Made by a program: the position numbers and the translations under genes
Shown: positions 13,805 through 22,866 of the stretch, one piece after another
How positions within the stretch are numbered: the first letter of the stretch is position 1
Layout: every line of letters starts with the position of its first letter
Notes under the pieces: generated by a model
Told to the model about the DNA's origin: nothing
The model's input: only the letters and a program-made list of their open reading frames with translations
The model's database searches: none
Assembly: GCF_020181035.1 (NCBI RefSeq)
Contig: NZ_JAIQYY010000040.1
Span: 1 to 38,605 of the forward strand
Direction: 5' to 3'
DNA: 38,605 nt
DNA from: Streptomyces sp. CoH27
GTDB taxonomy: Bacteria; Actinomycetota; Actinomycetes; Streptomycetales; Streptomycetaceae

Positions 13805-16453
13805 TCAGGAGGGGTCGCCGTACTGGAGACCGCGACCGTTGGTGCCGATGTACACCCGGCCGTAGGTGTCGGGGTCACCGGTGACGATGCGCTGGCCGGC
13901 GAAGTTGCCCCACTGGTGCGCGTCGTCGTTGATCCGGACCCAGCTCGCGCCCCGGTCGGTGGACCGGAAGACGCCGGCGGTGCCCTTGACGGTGCCGATC
14001 AGGTACAGCGCCTGGTACGAGGTGCCCGGTGCGGCCTTGCCGAAGCCGACGGCGGAGGCGGACTCCACCGAGGACAGCTTGGTGAAGCTGCGGCCGCCGT
14101 CGGTGGAGTGCAGCAGACCCGTGCCGTCGCCGGAGAGCCACAGGTCGCCCGCGACGCCGGGGACGGCGCTGAGCTTGCCGCCCGGCAGGTTGGCGGCGCG
14201 GGCGGTGAAGTTCGCGCCGCCGTCGGTGCTGGCGTAGAGCGTGCCGTTGTTCAGCGAGTAGAAGGTGTTGGCCGAGGACCGGTCGGCGACGACCACGGCA
14301 TCGTTGCCGAGGCCGTTGACCCTCGACCAGCTCGCGCCCCGGTCGGTGGAGCGGTACGGGGCCTGGCCGGCCTCGGTCCAGACGAAGCTGGAGCCGTCCG
14401 CCGCGATCGCGATGTGGCCGCTGTCCGCACTGGGCACCGGCTCGCCCTTGAAGCCGTTCCAGGTGTGGCCGCCGTCGGTGGAGAGGGCGCCGTCCTGCGC
14501 ACCGCCCCTGCCGACCCTGACCACCAGCGAGGGGTTGGACTGGGCGAAGTCGAGGGAGGTGCTGTTGTAGATCGTCGGGTTGGTCAGCCGCCCGGTGGGC
14601 TCCTTCGTCAGGTCGTCGTACACGAAGCCGCCCTGGTCGCCCATGGAGGTGATGAGGGCGGCGGCACCGGGCGGGGAGACCGCGTCGTACAGTGCGGTCT
14701 CCTCCAGCCCGCGGGCTCCGATGAACCAGTGGCTGGTGCCGCCGTTGTCGGTCGCGTTGGCGTCCTTGCTGGCCCAGATGCCGTTGCCGGTGCCGTACAT
14801 CACGTGCCCGGAGTCGAACGGGTCGATGCTCAGCGCGGTCATCCAGTGCCCGATGCCGGTGCCGAGGTACGGGGCGATGGAGGCGTCCCGCACGGACTTG
14901 TCGGACTGGGTCTTCCAGGTCGCACCGCCGTCGGTGCTGCGGTAGACCTCGTCCTGCGGCCACCAGCGGTCCAGCGTGGTGACCATCACCGTGGACGGCT
15001 TCTGCGGGTCGACGGCCAGACCCGCGAACCCGTAGCCGCCCTGGGACGGCGAGATGTTCTTCCACGCCCCGCCGGAGGTGTTGTACTTCCACACCGAACC
15101 CGCCGTCACGCCGTTGGGCCCGGGGGCGTTGCTGTAGGTCAGGTACAGCGAGCCGTCGCCGGAGAGCACACCGTGCTGCGGCACCTGGCCGGTGGGCTGC
15201 CCGGAGACCGCCTGCCAGGAGCTGCCGCCGTCGGTGGACCGGTACAGGTTGGTGGACCTGTCGGCGACGCCGACGTAGATCGTGTTGCTGCCGGCCTGGC
15301 CGTAGGTCACGAAGGAGATGCCGGTGCCGAAGCTCGCGCCGTCCTTGACCGGGAACGAGGAGACCTGGCTCCAGGTCACCCCGGCGTCGGTGCTGCGCCA
15401 GAGGCCGTTCTTGCGGGTGCCCAGCAGCAGGTGGTCGTGGTTCGCGGGGTCGATCACCAGGCGCTCGCCCGCCCCACGGCCGTCCTCGTTGCCGCCCAGC
15501 TTGAACGGCAGGTTGGTGCGCTGGAAGGTGCGGCCGCGGTCGGTGGAGCGCAGGATCGAACCGTTGCCGGCCCAGTCGTTGGTGTAGGTGCCGGCCGCGA
15601 GGTAGAGCCGGTCCGGGTCGACCGGGTCGGTGGCCAGCGACTCGATGCCCAGCAGGTTCCAGTCCTTCTGACCGACCCAGTCGGTCAGCGGGATCCACTG
15701 CTCGGCGCCGGTGTCCCAGCGGTACGCGCCACCCATGTCGGTGCGCGCGTACAGCAGGCCCTTCTCCTTCTGGTTGAAGATCAGGCCGGTGACGTAACCG
15801 CCGCCCGCCACCGGGGCGTTCCGCCACACGTACGACCCGGAGCCCTGTGCGCCGCCGGACCCGGCCCCGGGCACCGGCGTGCCGGGCACCCTCACCAGCT
15901 TCCACTGCTGGTTGGCACCACCCCACCCGGGCCACTGGATGATCTGCGCGCCCCGGGCCGTGGAGTTGCCTGTGACGTCCAGGACCTGACCGCTCTTGCG
16001 GGAGGTGAAGGTGACGGCGTCGGACCCGCTCACATCGCCGATCCGCCACTGCTGGGAGGCGGAGGAGCGGTCCGTCTGCTGCTCGGCGACAGCCCCCTGG
16101 CTGGTCGAGTCGCCCGCTATGCCCAGCACCTTGCCGCTGTTGCGGTTCACCAGCTCGTAGTAGCCGTCCCCGGTGGACCTCAGTTTCCACTGCTGGTTGG
16201 CGGAGTTCTGGTCGGTCCACTGCTGGATCCGGGTGCCGTCGGCGGTGGAGAAGGCGTTGACATCCAGCACCTGGCCGCTGTGTACCGAGACCAGCCTGTA
16301 GTAGGCATCGCCGTCGACCGTCGCGGCCTGGGAGTCCTCCTGTACGAACACGAAGTACGACCCGACGGTGAGGGACACACCGAGCACCAGAGCTGTGGCG
16401 CTCAGGCGACGGCGGTGACGCCCGCGGCGCCTGCCGTTCGTGGGGTTGCTCAT
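13805..16453 (-). CDS. secreted GH74 xyloglucanase with N-terminal ricin-type lectin domain
   Basis: An 882-residue secreted enzyme. Residues 1 to about 45 are a long signal peptide (GRRRGRHRRRLSATALVLGV core, ending near QA-ATVDG). Residues about 46-180 form a ricin-B/CBM13-type trefoil with three repeats ending QQWKL, QQWRI and QQWKL. The rest is the twin seven-bladed propeller of GH74, with many Asp-box repeats (RSTDRGRTF, RSTDAGVTW, RSTDGGSSW, RSTDRGASW) and the start block GGGYVTGLIFNQKEKGLLYA. GH74 enzymes cut xyloglucan by inversion using two Asp. The ATG at 16453 has AAGGAG 11 bases upstream. It is a single-gene unit, with an imperfect palindrome in its leader and a strong terminator. 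Lectin-first order is less common than a C-terminal CBM2. Confidence 0.9.
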   Translation of the reverse strand: MSNPTNGRRRGRHRRRLSATALVLGVSLTVGSYFVFVQEDSQAATVDGDAYYRLVSVHSGQVLDVNAFSTADGTRIQQWTDQNSANQQWKLRSTGDGYYELVNRNSGKVLGIAGDSTSQGAVAEQQTDRSSASQQWRIGDVSGSDAVTFTSRKSGQVLDVTGNSTARGAQIIQWPGWGGANQQWKLVRVPGTPVPGAGSGGAQGSGSYVWRNAPVAGGGYVTGLIFNQKEKGLLYARTDMGGAYRWDTGAEQWIPLTDWVGQKDWNLLGIESLATDPVDPDRLYLAAGTYTNDWAGNGSILRSTDRGRTFQRTNLPFKLGGNEDGRGAGERLVIDPANHDHLLLGTRKNGLWRSTDAGVTWSQVSSFPVKDGASFGTGISFVTYGQAGSNTIYVGVADRSTNLYRSTDGGSSWQAVSGQPTGQVPQHGVLSGDGSLYLTYSNAPGPNGVTAGSVWKYNTSGGAWKNISPSQGGYGFAGLAVDPQKPSTVMVTTLDRWWPQDEVYRSTDGGATWKTQSDKSVRDASIAPYLGTGIGHWMTALSIDPFDSGHVMYGTGNGIWASKDANATDNGGTSHWFIGARGLEETALYDAVSPPGAAALITSMGDQGGFVYDDLTKEPTGRLTNPTIYNSTSLDFAQSNPSLVVRVGRGGAQDGALSTDGGHTWNGFKGEPVPSADSGHIAIAADGSSFVWTEAGQAPYRSTDRGASWSRVNGLGNDAVVVADRSSANTFYSLNNGTLYASTDGGANFTARAANLPGGKLSAVPGVAGDLWLSGDGTGLLHSTDGGRSFTKLSSVESASAVGFGKAAPGTSYQALYLIGTVKGTAGVFRSTDRGASWVRINDDAHQWGNFAGQRIVTGDPDTYGRVYIGTNGRGLQYGDPS

Positions 16454-16493
16454 GGGTAGACGTTCTCCTTGCGAACTGTGCACGAGGGGGCGG

Positions 16494-16525
16494 GTGGATG
16501 CGGCCACCGGGCTGGCCGGATCCAC
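16494..16525. promoter_or_regulatory. inverted repeat in the leader of the GH74 gene
   Basis: GTGGATGCGGCCA (16494-16506) and TGGCCGGATCCAC (16513-16525) are 13-base arms with one mismatch and a 6-base spacer, 41-72 bases upstream of the start. It could be an operator for a sugar-responsive repressor. No CebR-type TGGGAGCGCTCCCA site was seen. Confidence 0.45.
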
Positions 16526-16755
16526 TCCCTTGTGGTCGCAGGGGCCGCAAAGGGTTGCCGCGAGCCGGGAACTTCTTGACGGGAGTTTTCCTCCCCGATC
16601 ACGGCAGCCTTTGTGCGCGCGGCGGCAACTGACGGGCACCTCGTTCACGACCTACGTCTCGCCGCGGCGCTGCTTGCGCATGGTCGGGGTGACCACGGGG
16701 CCGACCACGGGTACGGCCATGCCGTGCCCAGCCCCGACCATGGCTGGTCGGCGGG

Positions 16756-17651
16756 TTACGCCTGCCGGGTCTCACGTCCGGTCCAGGGGACTCGCTGGTC
16801 GGGGTTGTGGACGGGGCGCCATGCGGGTGCTGCGGGGCCGTGGTGGAGCAGGTCGGCCAGCGGCGCCGCGAGGACGGGGACTTCCCTCAGGAAGGGCGCC
16901 AGCGGCCTGGCGGCCGCGCGCAGGCGTTGATCCGGTTCTCGACGCCGGCGGGTCCGGTGCCGTCCAGGACGAACAGGACGCGGGGGAAGAGCGGGTACCG
17001 CCGCCGCCACTCCTCCACCGCAGGTTCCTGGAAGGTCGGCCGGCGCCCCGGCACCATGGGCACGTAGCGGTGCAGGCGCTCGTACGCGGTGAGTTTGGCG
17101 GCGAGGCGTTCGGGGCCCATGGTGGCCCGGTCGACTTCCACGAACGCCCGCTGAATCGCCCCGCTCTCGCCGCCAGTTGGGCCGAGCTGGTAGTACAGGA
17201 GTGCGTCGGGGATGACGGCCTCGCCGATTCCGATCGGGTGGTGGACCTCGGGGATCCAGTCCAGCGGCCGGCACAGCTCGCCGCGGCGGCGGGCGTCCTC
17301 AAGGAAGGCGAGCGCGGTCTCTGTCACGGTCAGCGTGTGGCCGGCCTTCAGCCGTACGGCGGTCGGATCGGACACGGTCCTGGAGGGCCGGCGCCCGCGC
17401 AGCTCGGGCCACTCACAGGCGAGTTGCACGCCGTACGGGGTGGGGAACCACACCCGGGTTCGTCCGGCCTGCGGCAGGGTGATGCGGTCGACCAGCCCCT
17501 CCACGCGCAGCCTGGCCAGCCTGCGCCTGGTCTGCTCGATGCGCACTTCAGGGGCGATCACCCGGTGCATCTGCTCGGTGGTGGCCATCCGGTACTGCGC
17601 CGGTACACCCAGCGCCATCCGGTCTCCGCTGCCCACGTCCACGGCGATCAT
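16756..17651 (-). pseudogene. replication-relaxation family protein, frameshifted
   Basis: The family (Replic_Relax) is common on Streptomyces plasmids and integrative elements. MATTEQMHRVIAPEVRIEQT, RRRLARLRVEGLVDRI and GRTRVWFPTPYGVQLACEWP form the winged-helix part. IPDALLYYQLG, RAFVEVDRATMGPERLAAKL and RVLFVLDGTGPAGVENRIN form the nuclease-like part with conserved Asp and Glu. After ENRINA, near 16925, one base is missing: the upper frame stops at 16887, while the shifted frame continues LRAAARPLAPFLREVPVLAA to WTGRETRQA and stops at 16756. The lost tail is short, so a truncated product might still fold. The start at 17651 is the first ATG before the domain. Confidence 0.75.
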
Positions 17652-18154
17652 CACGGCTCTGCTCGCTTCCCGTCCGGTGCGGCACCGTCCTGCCCGGCAC
17701 CACGCGTACCGGTCACAGCAGCAGCCGGCCCCGACCAGAACCCCGACCACGAAGGCCCGACCACGGTCACGAAGCGACAACACCTCCGTGGACCAGGCCC
17801 ACATCCCCGCCGACAACCGTGCCGACAACCGTCCGCACCCACTCCCGTGCCCGCCCGAGAACCCACAGGTCACCACACTGGTCTGGCCGTGGTCGGGAAG
17901 CCGACATCCCCTCTACGCCCCCGAGTCCACGTCCCACAGCAGGAAGAACAGAGAAGTGGGTGGGTGGGACAGGACCCGGGCGGCGGCGAGGGGATCGGGC
18001 GCCGCTGATGCTCCTCGCGCGCGACGGCGGGGCCGCGCGCGACGCCGGACGGACAAGCCGCCCGGCAGCCTTGGCTGACAGCACGGGACGCCGGGTCGTC
18101 GCGGCGGCCCTGAGTCATTCCCGACTCGCTCTCTTGAAAATCAGCCGCAGTTGA
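17652..18154. other. 500-base stretch without a recognised gene
   Basis: No open frame here has family resemblance or a good start site. It lies between the replication-relaxation gene and the IS110 transposase stop, and may include the end of the IS110 element, which lacks obvious inverted repeats. Confidence 0.4.
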
Positions 18155-19408
18155 TCACGGCGCGGGGGTGGTGGTCTTGTCCTGGAGGTCCACGTCGTAG
18201 CCGAGCGCGGCGAGCTGGGCGACCAGGCGGCGGGTCTGCCGGGTCCGGCCGAGCCGTTCGGTGAAGTGGTCGGGGCCGAGGTCCTGGTAGGGGATGTCGT
18301 GGGTGAGCATGTGCCAGGCCGCGATGAGGATGGCGTGTCCGATGGCGGCCATGGTGCGGTTGCGTCCGCGACGGGCGATCAGGCGGCGGTAGCGGGCGGC
18401 CAGATATGTGCCCTTGGACCGGGAGACGGAGAGCGCGGCGACGCCGAGAGCGCCCTTGAGCCAGGTGTCGCCGGGCCGGGTGGTGCCCCGCCGACGCTTG
18501 CCCGCGGACTCGTGGTTGCCCGGACACATCCCGGCCCAGGAGGCCAGATGTCCGGCGGTGGGGAAGCGGCTCATGTCGGTGCCGATCTCAGCGAGCATGA
18601 TCTGGGCGGCGCCCCGGCCCAGCCCGGGAACGGTCATCAGCAGCTCGATCTGGCGGCGGAACGGCTCCATCTGCCGGTCGATCTCCTGGCTCAGCCGGGA
18701 GATCGGTGCGCTGGCGTCGTCCAGCGCGGTGAGCATCGTCTGCACCATGAAGGCGTGGTGCTCGTTGAAGTGGCCGGTCAGTGATCGCTTCAGTACGGGG
18801 ATCTTGCCGCGCATGGAGCCCAGCGCCATCTCGGCGAGGACCTCTGGGTCGCGTTCCCCGGCCACCAGCGCCTCCAGCATGCGGCGCGGGCCGGTGCCGG
18901 TGATGTCGGAGACCACGGTGGACAGCTTGATCCCGGCGTCCTCCAGGAACATGTTGAGTCGGTTGATGTCCCGGGTCCGGTCACGGACGGTCTCGGTGCG
19001 GTAGCGGGTCAGATCGCGCAGCTGCCGGATCTCACGCGGCGGCACGAACGAGGGCCGCACCAGCCCGTGTTCGTCCAGCCGGCAGATCCACTGGGAGTCC
19101 TTCACGTCCGTCTTGCGGCCCGGGACAGCCTTCATGTGCTGGGCGTTCAGCAGCCACGGCGTGATCGCGTCGGTCGCCTCCAGCAGGTGGAACAGCGGCT
19201 TCCAGTACGCGCCGGTGGCCTCCATCCCGATCACCGTGATCCCGTTCTCCAGCAGCCAGTCGCGCAGTTGCAGTAGGTCGTCGGTCATTGCGGAGAAGGT
19301 CCGCACCTGGCGGTGCGGGCGCCCGCCCTTGCCGGGGACCCGGATGGCCACCTTGCAGTCGGTCTTGCTGATGTCGGCGCCCGCGCACCGTTCGTGCAGT
19401 ACGTCCAT
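18155..19408 (-). CDS. IS110-family transposase
   Basis: A 417-residue DEDD transposase. The RuvC-like N-terminal domain begins with CAGADISKTDCKVAIRVPG (first Asp), has ITVIGMEATGAYWKPLFHLL (Glu) and GRKTDVKDSQWICRL (Asp pair). The C-terminal Transposase_20 part includes LLMTVPGLGRGAAQIMLAEI, FPTAGHLASWAGMCPGNHES and GKRRRGTTRPGDTWLKGAL, with the Ser of WAGMCPGNHES-type loops as the presumed nucleophile. It appears intact. The ATG at 19408 has GGAGG 10 bases upstream. IS110 elements have no inverted repeats and insert site-specifically, so the borders cannot be set by eye. Confidence 0.85.
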   Translation of the reverse strand: MDVLHERCAGADISKTDCKVAIRVPGKGGRPHRQVRTFSAMTDDLLQLRDWLLENGITVIGMEATGAYWKPLFHLLEATDAITPWLLNAQHMKAVPGRKTDVKDSQWICRLDEHGLVRPSFVPPREIRQLRDLTRYRTETVRDRTRDINRLNMFLEDAGIKLSTVVSDITGTGPRRMLEALVAGERDPEVLAEMALGSMRGKIPVLKRSLTGHFNEHHAFMVQTMLTALDDASAPISRLSQEIDRQMEPFRRQIELLMTVPGLGRGAAQIMLAEIGTDMSRFPTAGHLASWAGMCPGNHESAGKRRRGTTRPGDTWLKGALGVAALSVSRSKGTYLAARYRRLIARRGRNRTMAAIGHAILIAAWHMLTHDIPYQDLGPDHFTERLGRTRQTRRLVAQLAALGYDVDLQDKTTTPAP

Positions 19409-19733
19409 GCCCAGCCCCTCCGTGCGGTCCCCGGCTGCCGTCCACGGGTGACCGCCCTGGCGGGGCACAGGCGACGAAGACGCTCTCTTGCGTGCTCAGG
19501 GGCAACAATTCCGGGCGCCTGTAGGAACCCCTGCGGCCGACTACACTGCGGGCTCCCACGCGCCAAGCGATTACGCCGTCAGCCAGGCCGGCCACCCACC
19601 CGGGATTTTCCCGACATCGGGGCAGGGAGAACATCCCGGGAGGACTACACTGCGCGCCGTCGTGTCGCGGGGTTTCGGAGCTGGTGGGGAGCGGCTGCGC
19701 TTGGTGGGGACTACGGGCGGGAGAAGGAACACC

Positions 19734-20411
19734 ATGCGGCGCGCTGTTGCTCTGACGCTGTGTTCGGGGATGTTGGCTGCCACTGCGGCGTGCGCCGGGT
19801 CTTCGCTGGGGCACTCGGCGGCGCCGCAGAGGCCGTCTGCCGGCGCCGCGTCCGTGTCCTCGTCCGGCAGCAGGAGCCCGAGCGGCGGGGTGCCCGCCTC
19901 CTGCCGGGATGCCGTGCAGGGCCAGGGCGCGGCCTCACCCGCTGCGGGCAGTGGCACTTCCGCCGACACCGTGCAGGCACAGGCGCTTACACAGGCCGTC
20001 GGCGATGAGGAGTTCAACTCCGCGTACTCGGACATTTTCGGCACGGTGATCGACGGCTACACCCCGGGCCGGGTGGCGCTGTGTGTCACGGACGTGTCGC
20101 GCGGGAGGCTGCTCGCGCAGGCGGCCAAGCGTGCCCACCCTGCCGTCGATCTCAACCGGCTCGACATTTTCCCTTGCCGCTATTCCGAGGGGACACTGCA
20201 GGCGGCCGTCCGCGGGCTCATGGCGCACAACGGCCCGCCGACGATTGCGGGGTTCCCCGTCTACCAGATCGGTCCGGCCACGGACCATTCCGGCATTGAA
20301 CTGCGGACCAGCCAGGCAGACAGCGCCTCAGCGGCCTTGCGCCGCTACCTCACCTCGCGGCTGGGCGGCATCGCCTTCACCGTCGTCAAGGGTGAGCAGG
20401 CGGTCGGATGA
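19734..20411 (+). CDS. putative lipoprotein
   Basis: A 225-residue exported protein. MRRAVALTLCSGMLAATAAC is a type II signal peptide with lipobox ATAAC (lipid-bearing Cys about residue 20). A Ser/Gly/Pro-rich linker follows (about residues 21-75), then a compact domain: DEEFNSAYSDIFGTVIDGYT, VALCVTDVSRGRLLAQAAK, NRLDIFPCRYSEGTLQAAVR. The C-terminus ends in a beta-like IAFTVVKGEQ. I do not recognise the domain; two Cys in it could form a disulfide. The ATG at 19734 has AGAAGGA 6 bases upstream. It lies between IS110 and element B, and its own transcription unit seems complete. Two copies of GACTACACTGCG (19539-19550, 19643-19654) precede it and may hold -10 boxes (TACACT). Confidence 0.65.
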   Translation: MRRAVALTLCSGMLAATAACAGSSLGHSAAPQRPSAGAASVSSSGSRSPSGGVPASCRDAVQGQGAASPAAGSGTSADTVQAQALTQAVGDEEFNSAYSDIFGTVIDGYTPGRVALCVTDVSRGRLLAQAAKRAHPAVDLNRLDIFPCRYSEGTLQAAVRGLMAHNGPPTIAGFPVYQIGPATDHSGIELRTSQADSASAALRRYLTSRLGGIAFTVVKGEQAVG

Positions 20412-20479
20412 GGCGGCCGTTCCTCCGCGCACTGTGCGGCTGACACGGCGGCGGTGGACCTCGACGTGGTCGGCCGGCT

Positions 20480-20497
20480 TCAGCTTGTGCTTTATCC
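20480..20497 (+). repeat. terminal inverted repeat, element B, transposase side
   Basis: TCAGCTTGTGCTTTATCC, matching the repeat at 3032-3053 (minus strand) with two differences and inverted to that at 22850-22866. Confidence 0.65.
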
Positions 20498-20620
20498 ATC
20501 AGGCTCGAACGTCGACTCGAACGTGATCACCCAGATGGGTGTTCGCCGGACGTGAGGGCGGCCTTCGTCTGATCCTGTGCTCCGACCAAGGTGCACGTGA
20601 TCACGACGAAGGCCGTGAGG

Positions 20621-22069
20621 GTGAGTCTGCTGCCTGATGCTGTCCACGGGGAGGCGTTCGCGGAGGCGTCACGCTTCCGGGGTGACTTCTACGCTTGTCT
20701 GACCAGTCGGCGCGACGTGTTGTTCGAACTGACCGACGCGCTGTTGTGTGCGGACGGGCCGGTGACCTCGCCGGTGGAGCTGACGCTGCTGGCCGAGCAC
20801 CGGCGTGGGCACGGCGCGCTGTACGACGCGCTAAACCGCGGCCGTGTCGACGTAGTACGGCTGCGGCGGACGCTGGCCGCCCTGCCTCAGCCCAAGGCCG
20901 CCGACGACCGGCTCGTCCTGGCCGTGGACGTCAGCAACTGGCTGCGGCCGGACGCCGAGTGCAGCCCGGACAGGCTGTTCTGCCACACCTTCGGCCGGGG
21001 CCGTGACCAGCACCTGATGATCCCGGGTTGGCCGTACTCGTTCGTCGCCGCGTTGGAGGCGGGCCGCACGTCCTGGTGCCAGCTGCTCGACGCTGTGCGC
21101 CTCGGCCCCGAGGACGACGTCGCCGAGGTCACCGCCGTTCAGGTCCGCCGGGTGGTCGAGGACCTCGTTATCGCAGGACGCTGGCGCGAGGGCGATCCGG
21201 ATGTCCTGGTCGTCTTCGACGCCGGCTACGACGTCCCGCGCCTTGCCTACCTGCTGAGGGACCTGCCGGTGGGGGTTCTGGGCCGGATGCGCTCGGACCG
21301 CGTCATGCGACGGCCGACACCCACGCAGCTGGAGTATGCCCAGGCCTATCCCCAGGGAGGGCGCCCTCCGAAGCACGGCAAGGAGTTCCGCTTCGCCAAG
21401 CCCGAGACGTGGGGCGAGCCCGACGCGGCAACCGTCCAGGTCACCGACCGCTACGGCACGGCGAAGGCCATGGCCTGGGACCGCCTTCATCCCCGGCTCA
21501 CCACCCGCTCCGCCTGGATCGACCACTACAGTGAACTTCCCATCATCGAGGGGATGTTGATCCGCCTCCAGGTCGACCACCTGCCCGGCGGAGGCGACCC
21601 GCTACCGCTGTGGCTGTGGTCCTCCGCCACCGGCCTGGGCAACGCCGACGTCGATCTGCGCTGGCAGGCGTTCCTGCGACGCTTCGACCTGGAGCACACC
21701 TTCAGAATGATCAAGCAGACCCTCGGCTGGACCCGCCCGAAACTCCGCACACCGGAAGCGGCGGACCGCTGGACGTGGCTGATCATCGTCGCGCACACCC
21801 AGCTGCGGCTCGCCCGGCCGCTCGCCGAGGACGTCCGCCGGCCCTGGGAGAAACCGGCCGAGCCGAACAGGCTCCCCCCGTCCCGGGTCCGGCGGGGGTT
21901 CAGGAACATCCGCCCGACGTTGCCCTGCCCGGCCCGTGCACCCAAACCCACCCGACCCGGCCCCGGCAGGCCACTCGGCTCCAAGAACCAACGACCCGCC
22001 ACCCGCTACGACGTCGGAAAAACCGTCCGCCGCCCCGAGAGCATCAGCGAACGCGACCGGATGCGCTGA
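20621..22069 (+). CDS. DDE transposase of element B
   Basis: A 482-residue transposase sharing long identical blocks with the element A enzyme: GGRPPKHGKEFRFAKP, VQVTDRYGTA, VDHLPGGGDPLPLWLWSS, WTRPKLRTPEAADRWTWL. The probable catalytic residues are Asp in LAVDVSNWL, Asp in VVFDAGYD and Glu in FDLEHTFRMIKQ, with the R-3-E-6-K spacing kept. I chose GTG 20621 because VSLL aligns with the first residues of the other copy, and GAAGG eight bases upstream is conserved in both. A GTG at 20591 is in frame but unsupported. It appears intact. Confidence 0.85.
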   Translation: MSLLPDAVHGEAFAEASRFRGDFYACLTSRRDVLFELTDALLCADGPVTSPVELTLLAEHRRGHGALYDALNRGRVDVVRLRRTLAALPQPKAADDRLVLAVDVSNWLRPDAECSPDRLFCHTFGRGRDQHLMIPGWPYSFVAALEAGRTSWCQLLDAVRLGPEDDVAEVTAVQVRRVVEDLVIAGRWREGDPDVLVVFDAGYDVPRLAYLLRDLPVGVLGRMRSDRVMRRPTPTQLEYAQAYPQGGRPPKHGKEFRFAKPETWGEPDAATVQVTDRYGTAKAMAWDRLHPRLTTRSAWIDHYSELPIIEGMLIRLQVDHLPGGGDPLPLWLWSSATGLGNADVDLRWQAFLRRFDLEHTFRMIKQTLGWTRPKLRTPEAADRWTWLIIVAHTQLRLARPLAEDVRRPWEKPAEPNRLPPSRVRRGFRNIRPTLPCPARAPKPTRPGPGRPLGSKNQRPATRYDVGKTVRRPESISERDRMR

Positions 22070-22095
22070 GAACGAATGCCGACGAGTGGGGCCGC

Positions 22096-22737
22096 TCAGC
22101 TGATCGCGAGTGGCACGGGATCCAGGCCCAGCTTGCTCCGGCATGAGCCGACCGCCCGTGTGAGCCATGCGGTCACAGCGCCGCGATCTGCCGCCATCGC
22201 GTGCAGTTCACGTGTCTTCTCCTGGGCTTCGGCCATCCAGGGCGCCAGCGGCTCCTCTCGGAGGACCCGCTCGAAGTGATGGCGGGCCGTGTCCGGGTCC
22301 CCGACCAGGGCGGCCGCGATCCCGGCGTCGAAGCTGTCCCAGAGGAACCCCCGACGCACCGGCCTGGATGCGATGTATCGGGCGACATCCGGCGGTGCCG
22401 GGAACTTCTCCCTCAGCGCGATCACGTTCGCAGCGGCCTGCTGGCTGAGGTTGAGTGCCAGCCGCGTGAACTGGTCCTCGGTGCGAAACAGTTCGGAGCC
22501 GACCCGGACAGCGTCGACGTGGAAGGCCAGGTGGTCTACGTCGTGCCACAGCCACATCGCGCCGACGTGCAGACCGCTGCCAGCGGTCCGCGGCGGGGTG
22601 AACTCCACAACCCCGAGCCACCACCCATGATCATCAACCCACAGCCGCGATCGCCCCTGCTGGGTCAGGCCGAGGGGCTTCAGGGACTCCCGCGCCGCCG
22701 AGGTGAGGATCTGGAGAACCGGACTGCGATCTGCCAT
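22096..22737 (-). CDS. cargo gene of element B, unknown 213-aa protein
   Basis: A soluble 213-residue protein. The first half (LTSAARESLKPLGLTQQGRS, then RLWVDDHGWWLGVVEFTPP, GSGLHVGAMWLWHDVDHLAF) recalls DUF4304-like proteins, where a G-[LF]-x-x-x-G-x-x motif precedes beta strands; this is tentative. The second half is helical (TRLALNLSQQAAANVIALRE, then DPDTARHHFERVLREEPLAP resembling a TPR unit). The ATG at 22737 lies 7 bases after a GATAAT box on the minus strand, fitting a leaderless message; an ATG at 22746 is in frame. Upstream, GGAACGG-CA-CCGTTCC (22780-22795) is a perfect palindrome, perhaps an operator. The gene converges on the transposase and lies inside the element's inverted repeats. 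Confidence 0.65.
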   Translation of the reverse strand: MADRSPVLQILTSAARESLKPLGLTQQGRSRLWVDDHGWWLGVVEFTPPRTAGSGLHVGAMWLWHDVDHLAFHVDAVRVGSELFRTEDQFTRLALNLSQQAAANVIALREKFPAPPDVARYIASRPVRRGFLWDSFDAGIAAALVGDPDTARHHFERVLREEPLAPWMAEAQEKTRELHAMAADRGAVTAWLTRAVGSCRSKLGLDPVPLAIS

Positions 22738-22779
22738 GACGGACATTATCGACCGTCCCGCCGACACCACCGTCGTTGC

Positions 22780-22795
22780 GGAACGGCACCGTTCC
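22780..22795. promoter_or_regulatory. palindrome upstream of the element B cargo gene
   Basis: GGAACGG and CCGTTCC flank a 2-base centre, 43 bases upstream of the presumed start and near the expected -35 position. It may be an operator. Confidence 0.45.
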
Positions 22796-22849
22796 ACAGA
22801 ACCTGACAGACCGGGTCTCGTAACCCACACAAGACCAGAGCGGCCTCCG

Positions 22850-22866
22850 AGGTTAAAGAACAAGCT
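22850..22866 (-). repeat. terminal inverted repeat, element B, cargo side
   Basis: Read on the minus strand from 22866: AGCTTGTTCTTTAACC. It is the best match to the consensus of the four ends. Confidence 0.7.

Noticed and set aside
13916..16459. 847-codon plus-strand frame opposite the GH74 gene, and a third long frame on the minus strand
   Set aside because: Both are by-products of GC-biased codon use in a real 882-residue gene; they are rich in Arg, Pro, Gly and Val without domains.
17819..18154. 111-codon plus-strand frame before IS110
   Set aside because: Arg/Pro/Ser-rich shadow composition with no start signal.
20412..20480. Possible target duplication flanking element B
   Set aside because: No matching short repeat was found outside the two ends.
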